The position numbers and the translations under genes are program-made. Shown here one piece after another: positions 53,391-62,205 of a stretch of 64,000 bases of DNA (positions are counted from its first letter, which is position 1; each line of letters begins with the position of its first letter). The notes beneath the pieces are model-generated. The model ran no database searches. It was given only the letters and a program-made list of their open reading frames with translations, and had not been told where the DNA came from. The stretch lies in the NCBI GenBank assembly GCA_017415185.1, contig JAFQHZ010000039.1, forward strand, positions 1 through 64,000, written 5' to 3'. The stretch comes from Candidatus Gastranaerophilales bacterium. Lineage in GTDB: Bacteria > Cyanobacteriota > Vampirovibrionia > Gastranaerophilales > Gastranaerophilaceae.

Positions 53391-54064
53391 AATATGATGT
53401 TATAACATTATTTCCTGAAATTATTGAAGGCTATTGTTCTCATTCCATTACTAAAAGAGGAATAGAATCAGAAATTATTAATGTTAAAACGCACAATCCA
53501 AGAGAATATTCTCTTGATAAACACAAAAGAGTCGACGACACACCATACGGCGGCGGAGACGGCATGGTTTTAGCATGCCAGCCTATTTTTGATTGTTATA
53601 ATTCAATTGAAAAAAAAGAAAATTTTGAATTTATAATGCTAACTCCACAAGGAGAAAGGTTTAATCAAAACATTGCAGTTGAATTATCAAAAAAAGAACA
53701 AATTATTCTTCTTTGCGGTCATTACGAAGGTTTTGATGAAAGAATAAGACTTGGTTTAAAACCAAGGGAAATTTCAATCGGAGATTATGTTTTAACAGGC
53801 GGAGAACTAGGTGCTTTAGTTTTAATTGATTCAATTTCAAGAAATCTTGAAAATTATCTTGGAAAAGACAAATGTGCTTGTGATGATAGCTTTTCTGAAG
53901 GACTAAATGGATTATTAGAATATCCACACTACACAAAACCAAGAGAATATCTTGGAATGAAAGTTCCTGATGTTTTATTAAACGGCAATCACAAAGAAAT
54001 TGAAGAATATAGAAAAAATGAAAGCATTAAACGCACAAAACAAAAACGTCCCGATTTATTATAA
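53387..54064 (+). CDS. trmD: tRNA (guanine-N1)-methyltransferase
   Basis: Methylates G37 of tRNAs with S-adenosylmethionine. 225 residues: YDVITLFPEIIEGYCSHSI, RVDDTPYGGGDGMVL, and the trefoil-knot region LCGHYEGFDERI, EISIGDYVLTGGELGA, then GLLEYPHYTKP. The start is TTG within the rimM stop region (TTGA), giving translational coupling. The C-terminus is a little shorter than in E. coli. Confidence 0.97.
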   Translation: MKYDVITLFPEIIEGYCSHSITKRGIESEIINVKTHNPREYSLDKHKRVDDTPYGGGDGMVLACQPIFDCYNSIEKKENFEFIMLTPQGERFNQNIAVELSKKEQIILLCGHYEGFDERIRLGLKPREISIGDYVLTGGELGALVLIDSISRNLENYLGKDKCACDDSFSEGLNGLLEYPHYTKPREYLGMKVPDVLLNGNHKEIEEYRKNESIKRTKQKRPDLL

Positions 54065-54072
54065 TTATATTC

Positions 54073-54101
54073 AAAAAGTGACGAGCAAGCTCGCCACTTT
54101 C
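54073..54101. terminator. Hairpin between convergent trmD and the SLH gene
   Basis: AAAGTG-CGAGC pairs with GCTCG-CACTTT around an AA loop, with one mismatched pair inside. Flanking A and T runs are short but present on both sides, so it may serve both genes. Confidence 0.65.
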
Positions 54102-54116
54102 ATATTGATTTTATTA

Positions 54117-56117
54117 TTATTTGCCTTGATAACCGAAAGCAATTGTAACACATTCTTTTGGATTAACTTTTGAAATTGGATTTCCAGATGGGTCAACCAA
54201 ATATGCAACTTCATCGCCAGTTGTTTGGAATAAGCCCATTGTGCCAGAAATTGCTGTTCTTGTTAAATCAATCGGAGCTTTAACAATTGTTTTTAAGCCA
54301 TCTTGATAGCTTCTGCCTGCGGCTTTAAACTGCATTCCCAATAATTCAGATGTACCAACGCCTGTTTGGTCTAATAACGCTTCTGCAGCATTTGAAATAC
54401 CAATCGCAGCACCGCCAATTGTTCTTCCTGCTGTACCGATGATTGAGCCAGCCCAAGTGAATGGCAATTGAACTAATCTTAATACGCCATTAATTTCTTT
54501 TTTGCGTTGAACTTGAGCTGTCAAAATTTGTTGAGGAAGATCCATTTTGCAACCATCATTAATTATTTGATTAAATGACAATCTTAAGTTACCTTTGCAA
54601 TTTTTGCTTGGTCTTGTAACTTCAACAATTTTACCTCTAACGGTAGAACCGCAAGGGAATGTTTGACCATTAATTGTAATTTCATTTTGCGTTGTTGCGC
54701 TGAATTGTTCGCCAACATTTGCATGTTTTGCATTAATTACATCATTCATTGTTAAAGTTAAAGTAGGAATGGTTACTTTTTGTTCTTTTTCAACAAAAGT
54801 TTTGCCGCCTAAATCTTGTGTAGCTGTTTTTGTTGATTTGTCATAACCACCTGCAAGGCGCATTCCTTGAAGCATAGAGGACGCTTCAGCACGAGTTGTT
54901 TTGTCGTTTGGACGAATAAAATCTTGATTTCTTTCGTTTTTCAAAGCACCATTTTCAATAGCTTTTGCTACATGTTGCTTAGCCCAGCAAGGAACAGAGG
55001 AGCCATCTTTATATTGAGACAAAATTTCGTTTGCCTTAGCATCATCCATTGGACAATTTATACCTTTTGCCATAATAGTTAAAGCTTCTGTTCTTGTAAT
55101 ATGTTTATCTGGATAAAATTTATTGTTAGCCATGCCTGCAATCATATCTTCAGAAACGCCCTTTGAAATATAATCATGAGCCCAATGGCTTCTTGGAACG
55201 TCTTTAAATGTTAGCGCATCACAATTTGATGTAACATCTAAATTATAGCCTTTTACAACCATTGTCGCCATTTCTGCACGAGACACCTTTCGATTTGGCT
55301 TAAACATTCCATCAGGATAACCTTCTAAAACGCACTGTTCTGTTAAACGATTAATATCGCTTGCAGCCCAATAACTATTAAACACGTCAGGATATTGCTG
55401 AGAAGTAACATCGGCAGCAGCGCCAGTAAAACCAAAGCAAGAACAAGGCTCTTTAGTCACTTTAATTATATCCATAGTATTTGTAGAATACACGTTTGGT
55501 GCAGCATTACAGTTATACTTTGGTAAATCATCCGCATTAATAATCGGAGCAGCGCCGCCAGTAATGCATTCGCATTCAACAGGAACACCAGGATTAACAG
55601 GAACAGCAGCGCCCGTACAAGCGCAATTTGCACTAGCTCCTCTATGGCTTGGCACTAAAAGCGAATCGCTAATTTCTGCACCATTTAAAGACTCACCAAC
55701 TTGAGCTTGATTTGAATGAGAATAAATCGCATTTGGATAAGCGTAAGTTTGTTGATTTAAGGGCTTTGTTTCGATACATGGTGCGGCTGCGCCCGTACAA
55801 CCGCAATCATTTTGCTTTTTTTCGCAAGAACAGTCATCTTTCTTTTCTTCACATCCACATGGAGCAGCAGCCCCTGTTTGACATCCACAATCGTCTTTCT
55901 TTGAAAACATTTCAGAAAAGAAATTCTTTTTCTTTTCGCAACAGCAAGGATTTTGCTTGCATTTTGAACAAGTTGCATTATCAGGCGTAACAATTGGCGC
56001 ATTTGCCCTTGAACAATCGGATGTAACAGGGCAAGCCGCAAAACTCATTGGCACAGTTAAAGCTAGAGCGCAAAATGTGGTTGTAGCGCCTAATACTAAT
56101 CTTTTTTTAATAGTCAT
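54117..56117 (-). CDS. Secreted Cys-rich surface protein with three SLH motifs
   Basis: About 666 residues from the ATG at 56117, set by AAAGGAGG four bases upstream. A signal peptide ends SFA-ACP (about residue 27). Residues 29-235 are Cys-rich, with Cys pairs around five degenerate units of the type C-x-x-TG-A-A-[AV]-P. Three SLH motifs follow at about 240-295 (YPDVFNSYWAASDI), 303-352 (FKDVPRSHWAHDYI) and 370-420 (WAKQHVAKAIENGA). The C-terminal domain is beta-rich with QFSATTQNEI and GSTVRGKIVEV. SLH motifs tether proteins to cell-wall polymers beneath the outer membrane. The Cys-rich region may be disulfide-linked or metal-binding. Confidence 0.88.
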   Translation of the reverse strand: MTIKKRLVLGATTTFCALALTVPMSFAACPVTSDCSRANAPIVTPDNATCSKCKQNPCCCEKKKNFFSEMFSKKDDCGCQTGAAAPCGCEEKKDDCSCEKKQNDCGCTGAAAPCIETKPLNQQTYAYPNAIYSHSNQAQVGESLNGAEISDSLLVPSHRGASANCACTGAAVPVNPGVPVECECITGGAAPIINADDLPKYNCNAAPNVYSTNTMDIIKVTKEPCSCFGFTGAAADVTSQQYPDVFNSYWAASDINRLTEQCVLEGYPDGMFKPNRKVSRAEMATMVVKGYNLDVTSNCDALTFKDVPRSHWAHDYISKGVSEDMIAGMANNKFYPDKHITRTEALTIMAKGINCPMDDAKANEILSQYKDGSSVPCWAKQHVAKAIENGALKNERNQDFIRPNDKTTRAEASSMLQGMRLAGGYDKSTKTATQDLGGKTFVEKEQKVTIPTLTLTMNDVINAKHANVGEQFSATTQNEITINGQTFPCGSTVRGKIVEVTRPSKNCKGNLRLSFNQIINDGCKMDLPQQILTAQVQRKKEINGVLRLVQLPFTWAGSIIGTAGRTIGGAAIGISNAAEALLDQTGVGTSELLGMQFKAAGRSYQDGLKTIVKAPIDLTRTAISGTMGLFQTTGDEVAYLVDPSGNPISKVNPKECVTIAFGYQGK

Positions 56118-56274
56118 TTTTCCTCCTTTTATGGTTTTGTTAATTTGTTTCAAAATTAAAACGCACAATTTTATGTTAAAATTATGCGTTTTATTTAATC
56201 TGTATTCATTACCATAAAAGGTTATCTAAAATGCTAATTGTTTTTGATTACAATCAGCCAAAAGCATCTTTATA

Positions 56275-56577
56275 TTATATTTCAGAAAGCAAATAATCAG
56301 CCATCCATTGGTGTTCGTTGCTTTCAGTTGCAAGCGCCATTAGAGGCTCTCTTGAAGATTCACCAATTCTAATAAGGCTCATTGCAACAATTCCTCTTTG
56401 AATTCCTTTTAGGGTTCTAAGCTTTTCAACTAATGCATTTACAACTTTAGCACCCATTGCAACAATTGTATTTTCAACATCATTTTTTGTTGTGTTATCA
56501 ACATCTGACAATAAATAATCTAATTTTTCTGAAATTGTGTCTTGAGTTAATATATTTGAATTTACAACAGCTTGCAT
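56275..56577 (-). CDS. Small HEAT-repeat-like protein
   Basis: 100 residues from the ATG at 56577, with AAGGG upstream; the frame stays open 24 codons further but those residues are low quality. About two HEAT-like helical pairs are seen: DVENTIVAMGAKVVNALVEK and GIQRGIVAMSLIRIGESSRE, then PLMALATESNEHQWMADYL. HEAT units usually bind proteins. It stands alone between the SLH gene and a hairpin-rich spacer. Confidence 0.65.
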   Translation of the reverse strand: MQAVVNSNILTQDTISEKLDYLLSDVDNTTKNDVENTIVAMGAKVVNALVEKLRTLKGIQRGIVAMSLIRIGESSREPLMALATESNEHQWMADYLLSEI

Positions 56578-56807
56578 ATTTATCCCTTTTTCTTCTGATT
56601 GTTTATAGTATAAACAAAAAAAATTAAAAAAACGGATTTCCTTATACAATCTTTATATCTTGGTTAGTAAAAAATCCAAAAAATGACAATTTTTTGAGAT
56701 TTTTTACCAACGTGCCTTGGTGTGTGAAAATCAGGCTGAATGCGAGACAGCATCCAGCCTGATTTGAAACCGTACCTTTTATTTTAAAAATCCAAAAAAT
56801 AACAAAC
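56578..56807. other. Intergenic spacer with direct repeats and strong hairpin
   Basis: No gene is seen. TAAAAAATCCAAAAAATGACAA (56668-56689) recurs as TAAAAATCCAAAAAATAACAA (56785-56805). The first copy is also the left arm of an imperfect inverted repeat with 56689-56711. Between the direct repeats lies a 14-bp hairpin (56730-56763). Confidence 0.5.
56730..56763 (-). terminator. Large hairpin after kdsC, probable terminator
   Basis: ATCAGGCTGAATGC pairs with GCATCCAGCCTGAT (one mismatch) around GAGACA. On the minus strand it lies 45 bp beyond the kdsC stop and ends in a short TTTT run. The weak U tract leaves room for another role. Confidence 0.6.
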
Positions 56808-57344
56808 CTATTGTTTTGTTGGATTTAAAAGTTGCTCATAAGTAATTTTTTGAGATTTTAAAATAAAATCGCAAAGTTCACGAACAGCCCCTCTTCCGCC
56901 CTTTTTTTCTGAAATAAAATTACAAACGTTTTTCACTTCAAAAACCGCATCATTAGGACAACAAGAAAGCCCAACTTCCTTAAGAACACATATATCAGGC
57001 AAATCATCGCCCATATATGCAACTTCATTCGTTTTTAAATTATATTTTTCACACAATTCTTTTAAAGCTATGACTTTATTTTTTTGCCCCATATAAAGCT
57101 CTTTAATATCTATTTGTTCAGCTCTCAATTTAACGACATTATTATTTCGAGCGGTGATAATTGAAGTAATAATTCCAGCCTTTGCAAGCATTACAACGCC
57201 AAGTCCGTCTTTTGCATTGTATGTTTTAATTTCTCTTCCATCTTCCAAAAAAGTCAAAGAACCGTCTGTCATAACGCCATCAACATCAAAAGCAACTAAT
57301 TTAATTTTTGAAGCTTGCGCCACCAATTCAAGATTATTATTCAT
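56808..57344 (-). CDS. kdsC: 3-deoxy-D-manno-octulosonate 8-phosphate phosphatase
   Basis: Releases phosphate from Kdo 8-phosphate in LPS core synthesis. 178 residues, HAD superfamily C0 type: catalytic AFDVDGVMTDG (Asp20, Asp22), NAKDGLGVVMLAKAG, IITARN, LYMGQKNK, YMGDDLPD and GGRGAVRELCDFIL. The short cap and tetramer-type length match KdsC. kdsA and kdsB are not nearby. GGTGA precedes the ATG. Confidence 0.95.
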   Translation of the reverse strand: MNNNLELVAQASKIKLVAFDVDGVMTDGSLTFLEDGREIKTYNAKDGLGVVMLAKAGIITSIITARNNNVVKLRAEQIDIKELYMGQKNKVIALKELCEKYNLKTNEVAYMGDDLPDICVLKEVGLSCCPNDAVFEVKNVCNFISEKKGGRGAVRELCDFILKSQKITYEQLLNPTKQ

Positions 57345-57470
57345 TTTTCACCAATTTTCATTTTATATTTCATTATTATTCTACACCAAAAAGACTAGTT
57401 TTTAAAAATACGAATCAAATTTTTTATAAAAAAGTCGACAACTAAAAAGTACGAATAAACAAGTAAAATT

Positions 57471-57785
57471 ATGAACACTATAAAAAATATAAAATTATCC
57501 AATGGCAATTTTATTGTCGAAATGGAAAAAACCTCATTAAAATTGAATTGTAGCGAACAAGAAGACAAATATATCATTGATATAAGTTCAATGAATCTTA
57601 TTAACGCAACAAAAACAGCGATTTTCTGCTCGACTTTTTGCTTTATAAAAAACTTCAAAAAAAGACTATGTTGGCTTGTTAAAGACGAAGAAACAAAACG
57701 AGCAATTTCAATTTTGCGTCTAAAAAATGTTGAACAACAAATCAAAGAACAAATCCAAAAGAAAAGAACAGTTCTTGCATCATGA
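57471..57785 (+). CDS. STAS-like small protein, unknown function
   Basis: 104 residues. The pattern of strands and helices (IKLSNGNFIVEME, YIIDISSMNLINATKTAIFCST, KRLCWLVKDEETKRAISILRL, NVEQQI) resembles a STAS/SpoIIAA-type domain: a DISS stretch, then a helix, then a strand ending in VKDEE. The usual phosphorylatable Ser is not obvious. Its stop overlaps the aldolase start as ATGA, so the two are coupled. A longer frame on the opposite strand exists but lacks protein-like composition. Confidence 0.6.
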   Translation: MNTIKNIKLSNGNFIVEMEKTSLKLNCSEQEDKYIIDISSMNLINATKTAIFCSTFCFIKNFKKRLCWLVKDEETKRAISILRLKNVEQQIKEQIQKKRTVLAS

Positions 57786-58381
57786 AAATTTTAGACATTA
57801 TTAAACAAGAAAAAATATATGGAATCATAAGAGAAGACGACCAAGAACGTGCTTATGATTTAGCACGTTGCTATATTGAAGGCGGAATTAAAGTTTTAGA
57901 GCTAAATTGCCCCTTAGAAGTCTGCGAAAAAATATCAAAATTTGATGATGTAATTGTTGCACAAGGCGGAGTAATTACAACTCAACAAGCACACAAGGCG
58001 CTTGAAGCCGGAGCAAGCATTATCTCAAGTCCAATTTTTCAAACAAATTTAATCCGTTTCGCCTCTTGTTATTCAACTTTTTTAATACCATCTGTTACAA
58101 CGCCAAACGAAGCATATAGCGCTTGGCAAGCAAGAATGCCGATGATTAAAATTTATCCTGTTGCAGAAATGGGAGGCGTTGAATATATAAGAGAAATGGT
58201 TAAACCAATGCCTTTTTTAAATTTATTGCCTTGCGGATTTGTTAAAATCTCAGAAGTTGAAGGATATTTAAAAGCGGGCGCAAAAGCAGTCGGAATTGGC
58301 AGAGAGCTATATGCCAAAGAAGACTACAAGGAAATAATTGAAACTGCAAAAAATGTAGTGGAAATGGTTAGACGAATTTAG
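57782..58381 (+). CDS. eda: KDPG/KHG-type aldolase
   Basis: Splits 2-keto-3-deoxy-6-phosphogluconate (or 4-hydroxy-2-oxoglutarate) into pyruvate and an aldehyde. 199 residues, TIM barrel: IIRED with Arg17, VLELNCPL with catalytic Glu40, AQGGVITTQQAHKALEAGA, PSVTTPNEA, and the Schiff-base Lys123 in MIKIYPVAEMGG, then LLPCGFVKISEVEGYLKAGA. ELNCPL replaces the usual EVTL-type strand, so substrate range may differ. It is coupled to the STAS-like gene and followed by a terminator. Confidence 0.88.
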   Translation: MKILDIIKQEKIYGIIREDDQERAYDLARCYIEGGIKVLELNCPLEVCEKISKFDDVIVAQGGVITTQQAHKALEAGASIISSPIFQTNLIRFASCYSTFLIPSVTTPNEAYSAWQARMPMIKIYPVAEMGGVEYIREMVKPMPFLNLLPCGFVKISEVEGYLKAGAKAVGIGRELYAKEDYKEIIETAKNVVEMVRRI

Positions 58382-58386
58382 GTCAA

Positions 58387-58414
58387 TAGCGGACAAAAGT
58401 CCGCTTATTTTTTT
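58387..58414. terminator. Intrinsic terminator after eda
   Basis: A perfect 7-bp stem AGCGGAC/GTCCGCT (extended by T-A pairs) with an AAAA loop, followed by a T-rich tract on the plus strand. It lies between convergent eda and pspA. Confidence 0.88.
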
Positions 58415-59216
58415 AATTATCTAAAAAATCTTTCATTTCTTGAACTTCACTATAATCGTCAGATTCAATATTTTCTTCAACTTCAATTTCTTGTTCGTTT
58501 TCTTCAAAAGATTCTTGCGGATTTTCAAGCAATTTTTGTTTTAATTCGCTAAGAGCTTCTTGCGTATCAAGCTTCATTCCAATTGCTTTATTTATTTCTT
58601 CATCAATCATATCCTTGCTTTGAGAAATCTCTCCATAGGCTTGCGCAAGGCTTTCTTCTTCTTGAATTTTTTTCTTCATATCTTCAATCATTGCAATAGA
58701 AGAATCAGAAGTAACTCCTGCTAATTGCTTATTAATTTTTACGCTTGTTTTTGCAACAGTTGCCCTTGCTTTAAGGGTTAAATATTCATTTTCTGAATCT
58801 TTAATTTTGTTTTTAAGAGCTAATATTTTTTCTTCCATCACAAGCAAAGATTCATCATATCCTTTAATATCTTGCGCAAGTTTTTGAACTTGCAACATTG
58901 CTTGTTGTCTTTTTTCAAGGGCAATTGTTGCAAGTCTGTCTGCTTCTTGTTGTTCTATTTCGCCATTTTGGGCTTTTTTTAAAATTTCTGTTGCTTTATT
59001 TTCGTAATCAATTGCAATCTGCTTTTTAGCTTCCATTTCTCTTTTAGAACAAATTGAAATAGTTTTAACTTGAGCAACGCTTTTCATAGATTCATCAAAA
59101 TCTTTTTTTAAATCTCTAATTCCTTGCTCTATCATTTTTATTGGGTCTTCGTATTTTGATATAAAAGAATGCAGAGCAGCTTCAATCAATTTATAAATTT
59201 TATAAAATAAATTCAT
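58413..59216 (-). CDS. pspA: PspA/IM30 (VIPP1) family membrane-protection protein
   Basis: 267 residues, almost all coiled coil: an amphipathic N-terminus (LFYKIYKLIEAALHSFISKYEDPIKMIEQGIRD type), RDLKKDFDESM, a long helix pair with RQQAMLQVQKLAQDI, and a conserved SSIAMIEDMKKKI near 190. An acidic C-terminal tail of about 40 residues follows. These ESCRT-III-like proteins polymerise on and stabilise membranes. It is the last gene of the helicase / J-domain / PspA operon and overlaps the J-domain gene by four bases. Confidence 0.92.
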   Translation of the reverse strand: MNLFYKIYKLIEAALHSFISKYEDPIKMIEQGIRDLKKDFDESMKSVAQVKTISICSKREMEAKKQIAIDYENKATEILKKAQNGEIEQQEADRLATIALEKRQQAMLQVQKLAQDIKGYDESLLVMEEKILALKNKIKDSENEYLTLKARATVAKTSVKINKQLAGVTSDSSIAMIEDMKKKIQEEESLAQAYGEISQSKDMIDEEINKAIGMKLDTQEALSELKQKLLENPQESFEENEQEIEVEENIESDDYSEVQEMKDFLDN

Positions 59217-59548
59217 AAAAATTTCCTTTCAAAGTAGTTATATGCTTCATTTATTTTTTTAATTAATTTTTGAGCAATTTTTAATTTTTCTTGATTATTT
59301 ATAAACAAATCTGGATGATATTTTTTCAAAAGTTTTTTATAAGCTTTTTTAATTTCTTTTAAACCAGAACCATATTCAACTTCTAATATTTTATAATATT
59401 CCTTTTCTTTGTCTTTTTCAAAAGAGGAGCTATTTGAATCATCAAAATAAAAATCTTTATAAGAATTTAAATCTATTTCAATTTCACTTGTTTTTGAAAA
59501 ATTTAAATTGCTTTTTATTATATTTTTTATTCTTGAAAATAAACTCAT
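59213..59548 (-). CDS. Small J-domain protein
   Basis: 111 residues. The C-terminal half is a J domain: YYKILEVEYGSGLKEIKKAY, KKLLKKYHPD with the HPD triad at 78-80, and INEAYNYFER. The N-terminal 45 residues are basic then acidic and have no known domain. It lacks the G/F and zinc domains of DnaJ, so it probably targets DnaK to one specific client. The overlap with pspA (ATGA) makes PspA or a PspA assembly a natural candidate client. Confidence 0.9.
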   Translation of the reverse strand: MSLFSRIKNIIKSNLNFSKTSEIEIDLNSYKDFYFDDSNSSSFEKDKEKEYYKILEVEYGSGLKEIKKAYKKLLKKYHPDLFINNQEKLKIAQKLIKKINEAYNYFERKFL

Positions 59549-59554
59549 TTAATT

Positions 59555-62116
59555 CTATATCCATACCCTGCTGTTTTTTATTTGGCTAATTTTCATAATA
59601 TTATATTTAGCCTTCAACAATTCCTTATATCCATCAGGAGTTCTTGTATATATCTTATCTAAAAATCCAAATTTTTGTTCAAGATTTTTGACAAATTTCT
59701 CAACTTGTTTGCTTTTGTCTCCAATTATTTCAGGAACGCCAATATATCCATTTGGATTTTTCAAAACATATCGATAACTATCGTCAATTTTAAAAATTTG
59801 TTCATAAGCATTAATAAACAAATTTCTTTCATAATTTGTGCTTCCAAAAAGAGTAATGTAGAATTTGGAATTTGTTTCGCTATTAAATTTTAATTTCATT
59901 TCTTTATAAGGAGTTTTAATTTTTCCAATAGCGCACAAGGTTTTTAACAACGCCTCAGCAAGATTTTTAAGATTTTCTTGTTGAATAAATTTATAATAAT
60001 TTTTATCAACAACATATTCCCAATCTTTTCCTATCGCATTGCAATTAGATAACATTTTAAGAATAAATTTATTAAATCTTCTATCTTTAATTTCTTTTGT
60101 ATAAATGCTGTTTTCATGAATAATATGCTTAAGAAAAGAAAGATATTCAGGAATTTCATTGATTGTTATATCTATTTGAGTATCTTCGCCTTCAATAACA
60201 TTATAAACTTGAGAAACCATAATATCTTCAGTTATTGCGCTTTTTTTAAAAATTTGTTGCCATTTTGTTTTCAAATTTCTCCTATCAAGAGCATATTCAA
60301 AAATTTTTCTATTAAGCTTTGCACAATCCAATTTTTCAATTAAGCCATAATTCAAATCAAGCCTATCTATTCCATTTCGAATTTTATTATCGCAATAGCT
60401 TATGCCTTCAAAAGTATTAAATCGTTTTTCAATAGTTAAATAGTCTTGGTTTGATAAGAAATTTTTATCTAAAGAAACAAGATGCCAAATATTAGAAGTT
60501 TTATTTGGATTGTTTTTATTAATTCTTAAAGCTCGTCCTCTCATTTGATTTGAAAGCATAAAAGAACCAACAACGCTTGCAATTATAAGCGTATTTACGC
60601 TTGGAGAATCCCATCCTTCCCCTAAAAGCGCAGCAGTTCCAATTAAAATATTCATTTCGCCAAATTCAAAAAGACGAGTAATTATTCCAACAATATCAAT
60701 ATTTCCATAAGCTTCTACTCTTAAATAATTGTCTTTAAAGTCCGCAGTTAAAACCTTTGAGCTATCTATGTTTTCTTTTTTTAAAAATTCATAAAGTCTT
60801 TCTTTTGCATTTTTTGGAATTACAATTAAAGTTCCGGTTAAAACGCCGAGTTTAATATCTAAATCATATAATTTATCAAAAACTGATAAAATATTGAGTC
60901 CTTCGCTGTCTCCCTTTCCGATATAATCAAGCAAAACAACTTCTCTTAATTCATTTTGCAAAACTTCATGTTCAAACTTTGAAATGTTATAAATTGCTTC
61001 AAGTTTATTTTTGCTTCTTGCAAAAAGCTTCTTAAAGTCTGTTTTTCCGCTAAAATCAACCTTATTTCCATTAATTAAATTTAATTCTTTTAATTTGTTT
61101 TTAATTAATGCGCTTCCTTTGAATACTTTTTCAAAATCAGAAAAAATTGAATTAAAAAAAGTTTGTGCAACATTATAATCAAACTTTGGAATTTGCTTAA
61201 TATCTAAATCCAAAAATTCCAATAATAATCTTGCTTCCATAGATAATTCATCACAAAACAATAAATATGAAATCAAAGAAACACTGAATGTTGTGTTTTT
61301 ATAAATTAACTCCATATTCTTTTCGATATCACAAACAAAAGGGGACGTTAAAACATTAGAATAAAAATCAAAATTAGTGTTAATATATTCAAAAAATTCT
61401 CTTCTTTTTTCGTCAAAATCAAAAATGATATTGTTCTCTTCATTTGTTAAATTTGAAAAATAAATCAAATCTTGATGAGGACACAAATCTCCTGTTTTAA
61501 CAAGTTCAGGAATTGATATTTCAGCATCAGTTGGCCCGCATAAATTATGATAATTTTGCCATTCACGAGGCGAAACATCATAAGGAGGAGTTCCTGTAAG
61601 AGAAACAATTTTTAAATCTTCATTTTCTAAAGTTTTTACTAATCCGCTTAAAGTTGCCCACCATTCAACTCTTAAATGGTGCGCTTCATCAAGAATTATC
61701 GTCTTTATATTAAAAGATTTTAAATCAGCAACTAATTTTTCAATATCTTTTTTTGTTTTGTATAAAGTATGAAGAGCTTGATATGTTGTTATTGTGATTG
61801 TTGAAATATTTCTTATATCGGTACTTATCCATGTTGTATCACAATTTTCTTGCAAAAAATTATCAATTATTCTTTGTTTCCATTGATTTTTAATTGTTAT
61901 AGTTGGAGCAAGAATAAAAGCAGGGTTATTTAATCTTTTTAAAACTTCTATTCCTAAAGTTGTTTTCCCAGCGCCAGGAGCTGCTACAACATTTAATTTT
62001 GAATCATTTAAATGTTTTTCTAATTCGTTTAAAACCCTTTTTTGATAAGAACGCCAAGTCCCCTTAAAATTAATTTTTTCTATGTTTTCCTTGGTTTCTT
62101 CTCTAATTTCCATCAT
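59555..62116 (-). CDS. SF2 DEAH-box helicase with long uncharacterised C-terminus
   Basis: 853 residues. Motif I AAPGAGKTT (45-53), motif Ia ILAPTITIKNQW, DEAH (143-146), motif III SLTGTPP (172-178), then a 250-residue insert, motif V LGEGWDSPS and motif VI QMRGRALRINK. This is the SSL2/type III restriction-like branch. The last 280 residues match nothing I know. Two ATG codons start the gene (62116 and 62113) without a clear ribosome site. It is six bases upstream of the J-domain gene. No nuclease or methylase is adjacent, so a defence role is possible but unsupported. Confidence 0.87.
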   Translation of the reverse strand: MMEIREETKENIEKINFKGTWRSYQKRVLNELEKHLNDSKLNVVAAPGAGKTTLGIEVLKRLNNPAFILAPTITIKNQWKQRIIDNFLQENCDTTWISTDIRNISTITITTYQALHTLYKTKKDIEKLVADLKSFNIKTIILDEAHHLRVEWWATLSGLVKTLENEDLKIVSLTGTPPYDVSPREWQNYHNLCGPTDAEISIPELVKTGDLCPHQDLIYFSNLTNEENNIIFDFDEKRREFFEYINTNFDFYSNVLTSPFVCDIEKNMELIYKNTTFSVSLISYLLFCDELSMEARLLLEFLDLDIKQIPKFDYNVAQTFFNSIFSDFEKVFKGSALIKNKLKELNLINGNKVDFSGKTDFKKLFARSKNKLEAIYNISKFEHEVLQNELREVVLLDYIGKGDSEGLNILSVFDKLYDLDIKLGVLTGTLIVIPKNAKERLYEFLKKENIDSSKVLTADFKDNYLRVEAYGNIDIVGIITRLFEFGEMNILIGTAALLGEGWDSPSVNTLIIASVVGSFMLSNQMRGRALRINKNNPNKTSNIWHLVSLDKNFLSNQDYLTIEKRFNTFEGISYCDNKIRNGIDRLDLNYGLIEKLDCAKLNRKIFEYALDRRNLKTKWQQIFKKSAITEDIMVSQVYNVIEGEDTQIDITINEIPEYLSFLKHIIHENSIYTKEIKDRRFNKFILKMLSNCNAIGKDWEYVVDKNYYKFIQQENLKNLAEALLKTLCAIGKIKTPYKEMKLKFNSETNSKFYITLFGSTNYERNLFINAYEQIFKIDDSYRYVLKNPNGYIGVPEIIGDKSKQVEKFVKNLEQKFGFLDKIYTRTPDGYKELLKAKYNIMKISQIKNSRVWI

Positions 62117-62205
62117 TAATTAAGTTTAATTTGTATCAATATTAAATCATACAACCAAATATAGGATACATCACAAAATTTTAAATTTAGGGGTTTTGTA
62201 GCTTT

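Noticed and set aside
54867-56217. Plus-strand frames opposite the SLH protein gene
   Set aside because: They are shadows of a gene with signal peptide, SLH motifs and a strong ribosome site.
57395-57745. 116-codon minus-strand frame opposite the STAS-like gene
   Set aside because: It starts without a ribosome site and is rich in Phe/Ile/Leu as expected of an antisense frame; the plus-strand gene is coupled to eda by an ATGA overlap.
59555-62116. Complete restriction or DISARM/BREX-type defence system around the helicase
   Set aside because: The helicase has no adjacent methylase, nuclease or other core component of those systems; its neighbours are a J protein and PspA.
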